Shown: positions 32,888 to 41,192 of the stretch, piece after piece
Numbering within the stretch: position 1 is the stretch's first letter
How the letters are laid out: each line of letters opens with the position of its first letter
NCBI GenBank assembly: GCA_040754815.1
Contig: JBFMBX010000008.1
Location: 103,282 to 167,281 of the forward strand
Direction: 5' to 3'
DNA from: Bellilinea sp040754815
GTDB lineage: Bacteria; Chloroflexota; Anaerolineae; Anaerolineales; Anaerolineaceae
Length of the DNA stretch: 64,000 nucleotides
Position numbers and translations under genes: made by a program
The notes under the pieces: model-generated
Seen by the model: only the letters and a program-made list of their open reading frames with translations
What the model was told of the DNA's origin: nothing
The model's database searches: none

Positions 32888-33949
32888 ATGTCCGACGATT
32901 TGGTTGCTGTTCCTAAAAAACGCTTGCTTGACCTGCTTCCCATTGTGATACTTGCAGGATTCTTTTTGCTGGGGTTGATGAGCCGCTTTGGGCAAATCTT
33001 CGATTGGAAAAATGAATTTATCCTCTCTATTATTGAGCGGGTCAGCAATTTTTCAGCCGTTTTTTTAGGGATTTTCATTGAGGCTGCGCCTTACCTGCTG
33101 TTAGGCACTTTGGCTTCGGGATTAATTGAAGTGTTTTTTAGCGCGCAGGAATTGAGCCGTTTGTTACCCCGCAATAAAATTCTTTCGGTTTCGTTGGGTG
33201 GTTTGCTGGGATTGTTCTTTCCGGTTTGTGAGTGCGGAAGCATCCCTCTCGCCCGCCGGTTGATGAGGAAAGGAGTGCCGGTGCCGGTTGGGGTGGCATT
33301 TCTGCTCGCTGCTCCGGTCATCAATCCAATTGTAATCGCAAGTACTTTTGCGGCCTTCGGTAATACCGCCATTTTCTGGTTGCGGTTTGGGTTAACTTTT
33401 CTGATCGCTGTGGGGGTGGGTTTATTGTTTCTGTTCGAACCGGAGGCAAACCGCATCTTAAAATTCGATCATCAGGAAAGTGATCACTCTTTTCACTTTC
33501 ATCCGGAAAATGCGGCAGGTGAAGTGCCGGCATTTTCATTGGGGCAAAAATTACAGCGTACCGCGATGATCGCTGCGGATGAGTTTTTCGAGATGGGGCG
33601 GTTTCTGGTAGTCGGTGCTCTGCTGGCGGCTTCCATGCAAACTTTTATCCCTCAAAATTACCTTCTGGCGCTCGGGCAGGGACCGCTGCTTTCTGTCTTC
33701 GTGCTTTCGATTTTGGCGGTATTGCTTTCTATTTGTTCGACTGTGGATTCTTTTGTTGCACTGGCTTTTACAGGAACCTTTACCAACGGTTCAATCCTTG
33801 CCTTTTTGGTTTATGGCCCAATGGTGGATATTAAGGCAACACTCATGTATTTGCGGGTGTTCAAAAAGCGGATTGTCATTGTTCTGGTTTTGTTGCCCCT
33901 TTTGCTGACACTGGTTGCCGGCGTCGCGGTGAATCTGTGGGTGAGGTGA
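32888..33949 (+). CDS. Permease of the UPF0718 (DUF318/YraQ/ArsP-like) family
   Basis: The 353-residue integral membrane protein has about eight helices in two repeats. It has the family motif PVCECGSIPLARRLMRKGVPVPVG with two conserved Cys, APVINPIVIAST, and in the second repeat the matching CSTVDSFVALAF and GPMVDIK. Relatives include the ArsP organoarsenical exporter, but the cargo here is unknown. It overlaps or touches the TIGR03943 gene; the same pairing is known in Firmicutes (for example SMU_746c/SMU_747c, YcgR/YcgQ), so the two likely form one complex. Confidence 0.9.
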   Translation: MSDDLVAVPKKRLLDLLPIVILAGFFLLGLMSRFGQIFDWKNEFILSIIERVSNFSAVFLGIFIEAAPYLLLGTLASGLIEVFFSAQELSRLLPRNKILSVSLGGLLGLFFPVCECGSIPLARRLMRKGVPVPVGVAFLLAAPVINPIVIASTFAAFGNTAIFWLRFGLTFLIAVGVGLLFLFEPEANRILKFDHQESDHSFHFHPENAAGEVPAFSLGQKLQRTAMIAADEFFEMGRFLVVGALLAASMQTFIPQNYLLALGQGPLLSVFVLSILAVLLSICSTVDSFVALAFTGTFTNGSILAFLVYGPMVDIKATLMYLRVFKKRIVIVLVLLPLLLTLVAGVAVNLWVR

Positions 33950-33951
33950 AA

Positions 33952-34680
33952 GTGACATTGCGTGTTGTTCGAAGTTTTCAGGCATTGCTGATGGCACTGC
34001 TGGGTTTGTACTTGCTCAGCCGGGTTTGGAATGGCAGCATTCTATTGTATATCAATCAGCGTTTTGTAATTCTGGCATTTTTTGCCGGTTTATGCATGAT
34101 TATCCTTGCTCAGGTTTTATACAAGGGGCGTCATTCTGCATTGGGTGATCATGAAAATCGAGGAGAGAATGCGCCGACCAGCCTTTGGTGGGTGATGGTA
34201 CCCATCGTGATCGGTTTTTTAATTCCCCCTCGGCCGCTCAGCCCTTCAGCGGTGAATAATCGCGGCATGATGATTGATGCCCCGCTCTCTGCGCGGATTG
34301 AAGATACCAGTCAAATTCTTGAATTGAGTCCCACAGAGCGAACCGTGCTGGACTGGATCCGTTTATTCAGTTACAGTGAAGATGTGACTCCATATATCGG
34401 GCAGCCTGCGGATGTAACCGGCTTTGTTTTTTATGATGGACGATTAAATTCCAATCAATTTATGGTGGGACGATTTACCATTACCTGTTGTGTTGCCGAT
34501 GCTACGGCGCTGGGCATCATTGTGCAGTATCCAGAAGCGGCTGTGTTGAAAGAACACAGTTGGGTACGCGTAACAGGGACGGTGGATATATTCGAACGCG
34601 ATGGCCGGCAATACCCCATCATCATTGCCGAGACCGTTCAGCCCGTGCCTCAACCGGAACAACCCTATTTGTTTCCATGA
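33952..34680 (+). CDS. TIGR03943/DUF1980-family membrane protein, permease partner
   Basis: The product has two N-terminal transmembrane helices (about 8-60), a linker and a C-terminal beta-rich domain with the family motif FTITCCVADATALGI. It is the usual partner of UPF0718 permeases. GTG 33952 with GAGG five bases upstream is chosen; GTG 33937 is also in frame but lies inside the permease gene and has no ribosome site. The stop overlaps the next start as ATGA. Confidence 0.85.
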   Translation: MTLRVVRSFQALLMALLGLYLLSRVWNGSILLYINQRFVILAFFAGLCMIILAQVLYKGRHSALGDHENRGENAPTSLWWVMVPIVIGFLIPPRPLSPSAVNNRGMMIDAPLSARIEDTSQILELSPTERTVLDWIRLFSYSEDVTPYIGQPADVTGFVFYDGRLNSNQFMVGRFTITCCVADATALGIIVQYPEAAVLKEHSWVRVTGTVDIFERDGRQYPIIIAETVQPVPQPEQPYLFP

Positions 34681-36047
34681 AACTGCGTCCTTTCGAACGA
34701 ATTGCCTTGCTCAGTGGAATAGTTCTGTTCCTCTTTCTCGGCGTTTTGGCGTTGGTCAGTTATCAGGTTGGCTTGCCAAAACCGCAGGTAATATTTGAAA
34801 ATGGGGCGGAGGGTTTGATCGGCGGCCGCGGGCCGGTTGAAATTCGTTTCCAGCAGGATATGGATCGCCTTAGCCTTGAAAGCCGACTTTCTTTCGAACC
34901 CGTCTGGGCTGGAAAGTGGCAATGGACGGATGAGCGCACCCTGCGGTTTTTACCGGCTAACACACTGGGCGAAGGTGCAGAAATCACTCTTCATCTGGCG
35001 GAAGGTGCTCGCAGCCGGGATGGACGGGTGTTGCGTCAGCCATTCGATATCGAATTGCGGGTTCGACCTGCCTCCGTTGTGTTTTTGAATGACCCGTTTT
35101 CATCCCCCGAATTGATGCGCATTGACCCTGCCAACGGCGAAAAATCTTTGCTCACCGAGAGCGATGGAAGGGTCTTTGATTTTTCGGTTTCACCGGATGG
35201 AGAAAAAGTTGTCTATTCGCGGGTTAATCTTCGAGATGGCAGTGATTTGGTTTTGATTAACCGCTACGGTAGGGAGGAAAAATTGCTGGTTGAGTGTGGT
35301 GAGTTTGCTTGTATTGAGCCGGCATGGACGCCCGACAGCCGATATGTGGCCTATACCCGTTATGAAAGCGGACTGACGGCAAGTCTGGTGGGGGGAGTTG
35401 GAAAAGTTTATGTGGTGGATGTGGAAACCGGCCAGAGCAATCCCCTGTTTAACAACCCCGGTTTATATGGTTCTTTGCCGGTTTTTTCGCCAGATGGGAA
35501 TCAGGTTTCGTTTTATGATTTCAATCAACAGGCTATTCGTCTGGTAAATTTACTGGATGGCAGCAGTTCAATTGTGCCCAGCCGTGTTGCCGGGCGGGGG
35601 AGCTGGTCGCCGGACGGCAGTGTTTTACTGGTTGCGGATTGGGACGGCGAAGGGACGATTCCACCCGTAACGCTCTTTCAGTTGAATCTTGTAAACCGTC
35701 AGGTTTCCCGCTTTTTTGAGGAATCATTTAGCGTGCTGGATGTGGGTCTGCCGGAGTGGTCACCGGATGGAAGCAAACTGGTGATTGGGATCCAGCGTGA
35801 AAGCCGGCAGGAGGGGAAACAGTTATGGTTGTTCGATAAGGATGGAAACCCTGTTCTGCAAATCACTGATAACCCTCAATTCAATTATTCCTCTTACCAT
35901 TGGTCGCCGGACGGTAAAAAAGTCGTGTTTCAGCAGGTGAATTTAGGTCAACCGGATGACTCACCCAGGATACTGATTTGGTACCCGGCAGAAGAAAGGA
36001 TTGAATTACTGCACGAAAATGGATCATTTCCCCAGTGGATGCCATAA
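34677..36047 (+). CDS. Membrane-anchored protein with Ig-like and PD40/TolB-type propeller domains
   Basis: The 456-residue protein has an N-terminal membrane segment (about 8-30), a bacterial Ig-like (Big_5-type) domain (about 42-125, VEIRFQQDMDRLSLESRL... RTLRFLPANTLGEGAEITLHL), then repeated PD40 blades marked by S-P-D-G-x-x-V (SVSPDGEKVVYS, PVFSPDGNQVSF, WSPDGSVLLVAD, WSPDGSKLVIG, WSPDGKKVVFQ). It should be extracellular. It is coupled by ATGA to the TIGR03943 gene, so it may belong to the same system. ATG 34677 is the true start; the open frame upstream is only chance. Confidence 0.85.
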   Translation: MKLRPFERIALLSGIVLFLFLGVLALVSYQVGLPKPQVIFENGAEGLIGGRGPVEIRFQQDMDRLSLESRLSFEPVWAGKWQWTDERTLRFLPANTLGEGAEITLHLAEGARSRDGRVLRQPFDIELRVRPASVVFLNDPFSSPELMRIDPANGEKSLLTESDGRVFDFSVSPDGEKVVYSRVNLRDGSDLVLINRYGREEKLLVECGEFACIEPAWTPDSRYVAYTRYESGLTASLVGGVGKVYVVDVETGQSNPLFNNPGLYGSLPVFSPDGNQVSFYDFNQQAIRLVNLLDGSSSIVPSRVAGRGSWSPDGSVLLVADWDGEGTIPPVTLFQLNLVNRQVSRFFEESFSVLDVGLPEWSPDGSKLVIGIQRESRQEGKQLWLFDKDGNPVLQITDNPQFNYSSYHWSPDGKKVVFQQVNLGQPDDSPRILIWYPAEERIELLHENGSFPQWMP

Positions 36048-36057
36048 TTTGAAGGGT

Positions 36058-37221
36058 TCAATCTTTTCTTATGGATAATTTTTGCAGGGCGAGGTTGATT
36101 TCTGCAATTACCAAAGGATCGGTTTCGATTTGAAGAGCCCGTTCAAGGGTTTCGACAGCCGTATCACCACCGATTTGCCCAAGCGCCCAGACCAAATGGG
36201 CGCGAACCAGAGGTTCTGATTCGCTTCTGATACACTCCCCAAGTACCAAAAGGGCATCGGCTCCGCCCGCGTTTCCCAGTGCCACGGCAACATTTCGCAA
36301 AAATCCCCGCCTTTTAGCCCGCTTCACAGGTGTGTTATTGAATTTTTCATTAAAGCCACCGGGTGACAACCGAATCTCCCGAATGAGGTGAGGACGGCTC
36401 AACTCCGGGTTTGGATAAAATGCCGGGTCGTTTTGCGGCCGGGCGAATCGAAGGTTCCATGGACAAACTTGCTGGCAAATATCACAGCCGAAAACCCATT
36501 CCCCCACCGCTTCACGAAGATTTGGGGGAATAGCCCCCTTATTTTCAATGGTCAGATAGGAAATGCAGCGTCCGGCATCCAGCGTGCGGTCGGGAAGGAT
36601 GCAATGCGTTGGGCAGGATTGGATGCAACGTTGGCAAGAACCACAATGATCGGTCTCGAATGGCTGATCAGGTTCAATTTCCAGAGTTAAAAACAATTCA
36701 CCCAGTAAAAAATAAGAGCCGAGGCGGGGGTTGATCAGGCAGCCGTTTTTGCCAATCCATCCCAAACCGGCACGTTGGGCAAGGTCGCGTTCCAGCACCG
36801 GTCCGCTGTCGGTTAAAATTTTCCATTCGAAAGGCGTTTGAGTTTCCTCTCGAAGGCGATGCACCAGTTCACTCAACCGCTGAGGAATGGTTTGGTGGTA
36901 ATCCTCTCCCCATGCGTAAGCAGCAATTTTCCCGGTCGGTTGGGCAGGGAAGGCAGGCGCATCCTGCGGGCGCGGGTAGCGGAGCGCAACAACGACAATG
37001 GTTTTAACACCGGGCAGGATCAATTGGGGGTTGGCGCGTCGTTCCACGGCATCGGGGCGGGCAAGATAAGCCATCCCGGCGTGTCTTCCCTGAGCCAGCC
37101 AGTTTTCAAAAATTGCAAATGATTGTGGCGGTGACGGATTAGTGAAACCAATCAAATCAAAGCCGAGACGGTTAGCCTCGGCTTTGATGAAATCTTTGAT
37201 GCGGGTTTGAGGATTCCTCAT
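36058..37221 (-). CDS. queG: Epoxyqueuosine reductase QueG
   Basis: QueG reduces epoxyqueuosine in tRNA to queuosine using cobalamin and two [4Fe-4S] clusters. The 387-residue product has DSGPVLERDLAQRAGLGWIGKNG, the ferredoxin-like Cys motifs CGSCQRCIQSCPTHCI and FGCDICQQVCPWN, and C-terminal HEAT-type repeats (about 310-387), all typical. It is the next enzyme after QueA, encoded 34 kb away. It converges with the PD40 gene and is probably co-transcribed with nothing downstream. Confidence 0.96.
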   Translation of the reverse strand: MRNPQTRIKDFIKAEANRLGFDLIGFTNPSPPQSFAIFENWLAQGRHAGMAYLARPDAVERRANPQLILPGVKTIVVVALRYPRPQDAPAFPAQPTGKIAAYAWGEDYHQTIPQRLSELVHRLREETQTPFEWKILTDSGPVLERDLAQRAGLGWIGKNGCLINPRLGSYFLLGELFLTLEIEPDQPFETDHCGSCQRCIQSCPTHCILPDRTLDAGRCISYLTIENKGAIPPNLREAVGEWVFGCDICQQVCPWNLRFARPQNDPAFYPNPELSRPHLIREIRLSPGGFNEKFNNTPVKRAKRRGFLRNVAVALGNAGGADALLVLGECIRSESEPLVRAHLVWALGQIGGDTAVETLERALQIETDPLVIAEINLALQKLSIRKD

Positions 37222-37233
37222 CCACCTGCCGTA

Positions 37234-37953
37234 TTATGGAGTGGGTGATAAGGTTGCAGTGGTGGCAGGGCCGGTGGGAGTTAATGTTGCCGGTTCAGCG
37301 GTGAGGGTAGCGCTGGGGGCACTGCCGGAAACTTTGATATTCAACGTCAGAGTAAAAAAGTTCTGACCATCGGCGTTGGTCAAGACCCAAATTGTGGTGT
37401 AATCACCCGCTTTACCGGGGGCTTTCATGCTCAGGGTGAGATCTACATTTTCGTTGGGTTTGACCTCTTTTGGAAAACGTATATCCGAAGCGCCAAAGCG
37501 GAGTGTGGCATCACTTAAGTAATAGCGCACCTGATAAGAAGTGCTCCACGTGGTGGTGCCGGTATTCTTTACCGTCCATGTCAGGGTGAAGGGTTGTTCA
37601 GGATACATAACCGTCCCGTCCAGTGGAGATTGACCAACGAAATCTGCTCGGTCGGCAACGCTGGAGCGGGTTGCGGTGGGTGGAATGGTGGGGGTAGGTG
37701 ATTCGGCACTGGTTGGAGAGACTTGCAGCGTTGGAGTGGGGGTGCTGGTAGGGGGTAGAGTCACGGTGGGCGTTGCGGTGGGCAGGCTGGCTGCGGTTTG
37801 AGTCAAACCAGCCGCAACCGTTTGAGCGGCCTGGGTGAAGACCACGGCGGGGTCGGGTGTGGGTGTAGTTTCTGATGAGCCGCAGGCGGAAAGCGCCAGT
37901 GATGCCACGACGAGTAGAAAAACCGCCAGCATGATGGATTTATTCTTGAGCAT
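37234..37953 (-). CDS. Lipoprotein with NBR1-type Ig-like domain
   Basis: The 239-residue protein has a lipobox LSAC ending at Cys24, a Thr/Pro linker (about 28-100) and one Ig-like domain of the NBR1 central-domain type (about 105-205) with FTLTWTVKNTGTTTWSTSYQVRYY and the F/Y-P-x-E-V-K-P-N-E motif. In Chloroflexota this domain often appears in secreted lipoproteins; binding partner unknown. A second Thr/Pro tail follows the domain. It ends 12 bases before queG. Confidence 0.85.
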   Translation of the reverse strand: MLKNKSIMLAVFLLVVASLALSACGSSETTPTPDPAVVFTQAAQTVAAGLTQTAASLPTATPTVTLPPTSTPTPTLQVSPTSAESPTPTIPPTATRSSVADRADFVGQSPLDGTVMYPEQPFTLTWTVKNTGTTTWSTSYQVRYYLSDATLRFGASDIRFPKEVKPNENVDLTLSMKAPGKAGDYTTIWVLTNADGQNFFTLTLNIKVSGSAPSATLTAEPATLTPTGPATTATLSPTP

Positions 37954-38056
37954 TATTTTTTTACCTCCGATAACTTAATCAAATTCAATGATACCCGCCA
38001 ATCCAGTGGCAGGCAATCCCCCGATTCTGTCCTGTCCCGTTCAAAATGTCAAGGGT

Positions 38057-39157
38057 TCAGGGTTCAGCCGGCTGCCACGGCAAATCGGTCGTAGGGGCTT
38101 CGGGCAGGCGGTTGGAAAATCCAAAACCCTCCCGAAAGGTAATGTAGGTAATTGCACCGGGGCGAATGGCAAAACGGGTCTGGTAAGAGGCGTCATTGTA
38201 AGAAAATTCGAGTGTGTATTCACCGGCAGGAAGATCGCTGAGAACCAGATTCTCCCGGTAATAATCATCGCTGTTCACGCTCTCCGGCGCATAAGTCCGC
38301 ACATCCCAGCTGCGTTGCAGTTCCAGTGAAGTTACCCTCACATCCAGCAGGCGGATCAAGGAACCATCGGATTTCATCCACCTGCCGACCAGCACTCCCC
38401 AGCCCTGCGGCGGGGCCAGCCATAGCTCAGGATTGCGGGAGACATAATAACTATTTCGCTCCAGCCGCACTTCAAAATGTAAGTGCGGGCCGGTGGTAAA
38501 TCCGGTATTTCCCACAATTCCTAATTGATCGCCGGCTTTGACCGTTTGACCGACCGAGACATCCACCCGATCCATGTGGGCGTAGATGGTATATAACTGG
38601 CGACGGTCAAAGCCAAAATTATGGCGGATCGCTACGGCATTTCCGTAAGGATCATCGGGTGAATCCGGGCCTTTATATAAACCAACACCGGCCCAGACGA
38701 CGGTTCCATCCGCGGCGGCAATGACCGGAGTGCCGCGTTTTGCGTCAATATCAATGCCGGTGTGAACGATGGTCGTGCCGGTAAAGTAATAGCCATAACG
38801 ATAATCCGCCAGCGGCCAGTTGACCTCATCGGCGGCTATGGGGCGGGTGAAATAAAAATGGTCGTGCGGCGAAAGAGCCCATGGCACTTCGTAAAGCGGC
38901 GGGCGCCAGAGCGATATGGGCGGTTCTGCAGGGGTTGGGAAGGTAAATTTGAGGGGTTCTTCGGTTTCCACTTCATCCGGAACCGGATTGCCGGTTGAAG
39001 AGGAATTTTCAGCCGCAGGGGGAGTTGCGGTAAGCAATGAGGGTGGAGCAACCTGCTCAAGCAAGGGTGCATCGGCTGCCGCGCTGGTCTGACAGGCGCT
39101 CAACATTAACCCAAAGGCAATGATGAGGAGGAGTAAAAAACGATGCGATTTACTCAT
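38057..39157 (-). CDS. Lipid-anchored M23-family peptidase
   Basis: The 366-residue protein has a lipobox LSAC ending at Cys22, a linker, and a LytM-type M23 domain (about 130-250) with zinc ligands in HTGIDID and HLHFEV. M23 enzymes cut peptide bonds in peptidoglycan; the complete ligand set suggests activity. A C-terminal beta domain (about 255-350) is not recognised. The ATG overlaps the PD40 gene stop by 4 bases, so the two are likely co-expressed. Confidence 0.9.
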   Translation of the reverse strand: MSKSHRFLLLLIIAFGLMLSACQTSAAADAPLLEQVAPPSLLTATPPAAENSSSTGNPVPDEVETEEPLKFTFPTPAEPPISLWRPPLYEVPWALSPHDHFYFTRPIAADEVNWPLADYRYGYYFTGTTIVHTGIDIDAKRGTPVIAAADGTVVWAGVGLYKGPDSPDDPYGNAVAIRHNFGFDRRQLYTIYAHMDRVDVSVGQTVKAGDQLGIVGNTGFTTGPHLHFEVRLERNSYYVSRNPELWLAPPQGWGVLVGRWMKSDGSLIRLLDVRVTSLELQRSWDVRTYAPESVNSDDYYRENLVLSDLPAGEYTLEFSYNDASYQTRFAIRPGAITYITFREGFGFSNRLPEAPTTDLPWQPAEP

Positions 39158-41076
39158 GGTTGGGAGGATACCGGTAAGGGCGTCCAGGTCGGACGACGGG
39201 TCGGCTGGCTGGTTGGTGTGGAGGTGGGCGGCGGTGTTGAAGTACGGAAGAAGCGGATGGTGGGGGAAATGGTCGGAGTGAGAGTCAATGTCGGTATACT
39301 GGTTGGTGTTTGCATCGCTTCGGGAGGGTAAAATTGTGCCATTGCGGCATTCCAGCCAAGCCCATCAGTTTTGACGAACTGATTAAAACGGGCGGCGGGG
39401 TAAAAAGTCCGCCAGTTTTGTAAAGCAGCAACCGGCTGCCATCCAAAACGGGCAGCAATTTCCGTAAAATCAACCCAATATCCTTCGGGGATTGGAAGTG
39501 GCGCGCCGCCTTGTTCGTAGGTGCGCGGATCACCATTATAGCGCGCATCCAGCGACCACGGGTGATCCCGCAACGGTAAACCCTGCGAGCCGTCCTGATA
39601 ACGGGTGCGTATGAACACGCGCCAAAAGACCTGTCCGTTTCGCTCTTCCCGGCTGATGGTCATCCAGCCAGCCTGAATGGGCAGGGGATTAATCGCAAAA
39701 GCCCTGCCGGTCAACAGCCATTCATCAACACTGCCGGGGTGGGGTGGTTCTGTAATGGGTAAATAAGCGTTTTCCAGATTTCCCAGCACATCCCAGCCGG
39801 ATTGTCGGGCAATTTCCTTGCGCAGGGCGGCGAAAGATTCGTCCACTGCATCATGCAGGAAAGGATTGGGGGCGTTGACATCAGCCAGTGGGACGAGACC
39901 AAAACGCCCGGCAAGTGATTGGGGCGAGCGGGTGATCACGACCGAATACAGGCTGGGGGGCACGGCCGGGCTTTCCATCTGGATAGACGAGATTAACTCA
40001 TTGATCTGGCCGCCTTTCCAGTCCATTCCATGAACGGAAGAAGGAAGCGGGATAAAGGGAAGCGCCATCTTTTTTGTTTCCGGCTCAAATCCGGCAAGTG
40101 TGTCTTGCAACAAATCGGGCTGTCTGGACAGAACAACAGAGCCATCGGGGCTCCAGATAGCGTTGCTGCCGGGGAAGGCGGCAACAGGCGGCGATTGCGG
40201 CGTGCTGCTATCCCAGAGGAAAACCCAACTGGATGAATTAAAGGAACCTCCCCAACTGAGAAAGCGGCCATCCGGTGACCAGGAGGGAGACCGTGCCGGA
40301 TTTCCGACGCCCACGCTTATGTTGGTATATTGTTCGCCAATCTGATCAAGACGTGCAGTCCAGATTTCAGCCTGCCCGCTGCGGTCGGAAACGAAGGCAA
40401 TTTCCTGACCGAGCGGCGACCAGGCGGGGGAATAATCGGCGCCGGGTGTTGTGGTCAGCGGAATTGGCGACTGGCTCAAATCTGAAAGAGATTGAATGAA
40501 GATATCCAGATTGCCGTTTTTGTAGGTTTCATAAGCCAGCCACAGTCCATCGGGGGACCAGGTGGGCCAGCCATCGTATTCAGGTGTGTCGGTCACGCGA
40601 ATCAGGCTGTTATCTCGCAGGTCAAAAATGTAAATATCCCAGTAACCGTTGCGGCGGGATGTATAAGCAATGCGGCTGCCATCCGGACTGATGGCGGGGT
40701 GCAAATCATCCCACGGATGATTGGTCAAACGAGAAAGGGGTAATTGGGTGGGATGGAATGCGAAAAGATGGATAAACGGCCCGTCGCTCATGGCAAGTAC
40801 GATCAAGCCGTCGGGGTTTGATCCGTTTTGCGCAGCGATTGATTCTCCGATAACGACATTGACGCTTTGAGGTGCGGCTTGAACCGACTCGGGTGGAGTA
40901 GTCTCAATTAAAGGTATGGTTGGCAATAGCTCTGGCAAAGGAGGATTGGGCGTAAAAAGAATTTGATCGCGGAGGAGGGGAATTCCGAACCATGCCAGTA
41001 CGACCAGTAAGGCAAACGTTAAGGTTAACCAGACCAGAGGTCTTCGGCTAGGGTGTTTTTGTTGTTGAGCAGCCAT
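39154..41076 (-). CDS. Membrane-anchored PD40/TolB-like propeller protein
   Basis: The 640-residue protein starts with one membrane segment (about 13-30), then a propeller of PD40 blades (about 85-340: HPAISPDGSRIAYTS, WSPDGLWLAYE, WSPLGQEIAFVSD, WSPDGRFLSWGG, WSPDGSVVLSR), then a 250-residue domain with conserved-looking LADVNAPNPFLHDAVDESF and RVFIRTRYQDGSQG that I do not recognise, and a Thr/Pro tail. It is extracellular by prediction. It is followed by the M23 gene with a 4-base overlap. A promoter with an internal palindrome lies upstream. Confidence 0.82.
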   Translation of the reverse strand: MAAQQQKHPSRRPLVWLTLTFALLVVLAWFGIPLLRDQILFTPNPPLPELLPTIPLIETTPPESVQAAPQSVNVVIGESIAAQNGSNPDGLIVLAMSDGPFIHLFAFHPTQLPLSRLTNHPWDDLHPAISPDGSRIAYTSRRNGYWDIYIFDLRDNSLIRVTDTPEYDGWPTWSPDGLWLAYETYKNGNLDIFIQSLSDLSQSPIPLTTTPGADYSPAWSPLGQEIAFVSDRSGQAEIWTARLDQIGEQYTNISVGVGNPARSPSWSPDGRFLSWGGSFNSSSWVFLWDSSTPQSPPVAAFPGSNAIWSPDGSVVLSRQPDLLQDTLAGFEPETKKMALPFIPLPSSVHGMDWKGGQINELISSIQMESPAVPPSLYSVVITRSPQSLAGRFGLVPLADVNAPNPFLHDAVDESFAALRKEIARQSGWDVLGNLENAYLPITEPPHPGSVDEWLLTGRAFAINPLPIQAGWMTISREERNGQVFWRVFIRTRYQDGSQGLPLRDHPWSLDARYNGDPRTYEQGGAPLPIPEGYWVDFTEIAARFGWQPVAALQNWRTFYPAARFNQFVKTDGLGWNAAMAQFYPPEAMQTPTSIPTLTLTPTISPTIRFFRTSTPPPTSTPTSQPTRRPTWTPLPVSSQP

Positions 41077-41111
41077 CGTCGTTTACATTGAAAAATTTAT
41101 TCCCAAGTTTT

Positions 41112-41141
41112 ATTGTAGCATTCAAAAATTTGAACGGTCAA
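41112..41141 (-). promoter_or_regulatory. Promoter with operator-like palindrome upstream of the PD40/M23 operon
   Basis: On the minus strand TTGACC (41141-41136) and TACAAT (41117-41112) are 18 bases apart. The spacer contains the perfect palindrome TTCAAA-AA-TTTGAA (41121-41134), in the place where a repressor could bind. Predicted start near 41105, about 29 bases before the ATG. Confidence 0.55.
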
Positions 41142-41192
41142 TAAAACGGGCTTATAAACAGGGCTGGTTATCAATATTGTTAATTTTTTTCA

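Noticed and set aside
34488..34676. N-terminal extension of the PD40 gene
   Set aside because: It overlaps the TIGR03943 gene in another frame, has no ribosome site, and the membrane segment begins right after ATG 34677.
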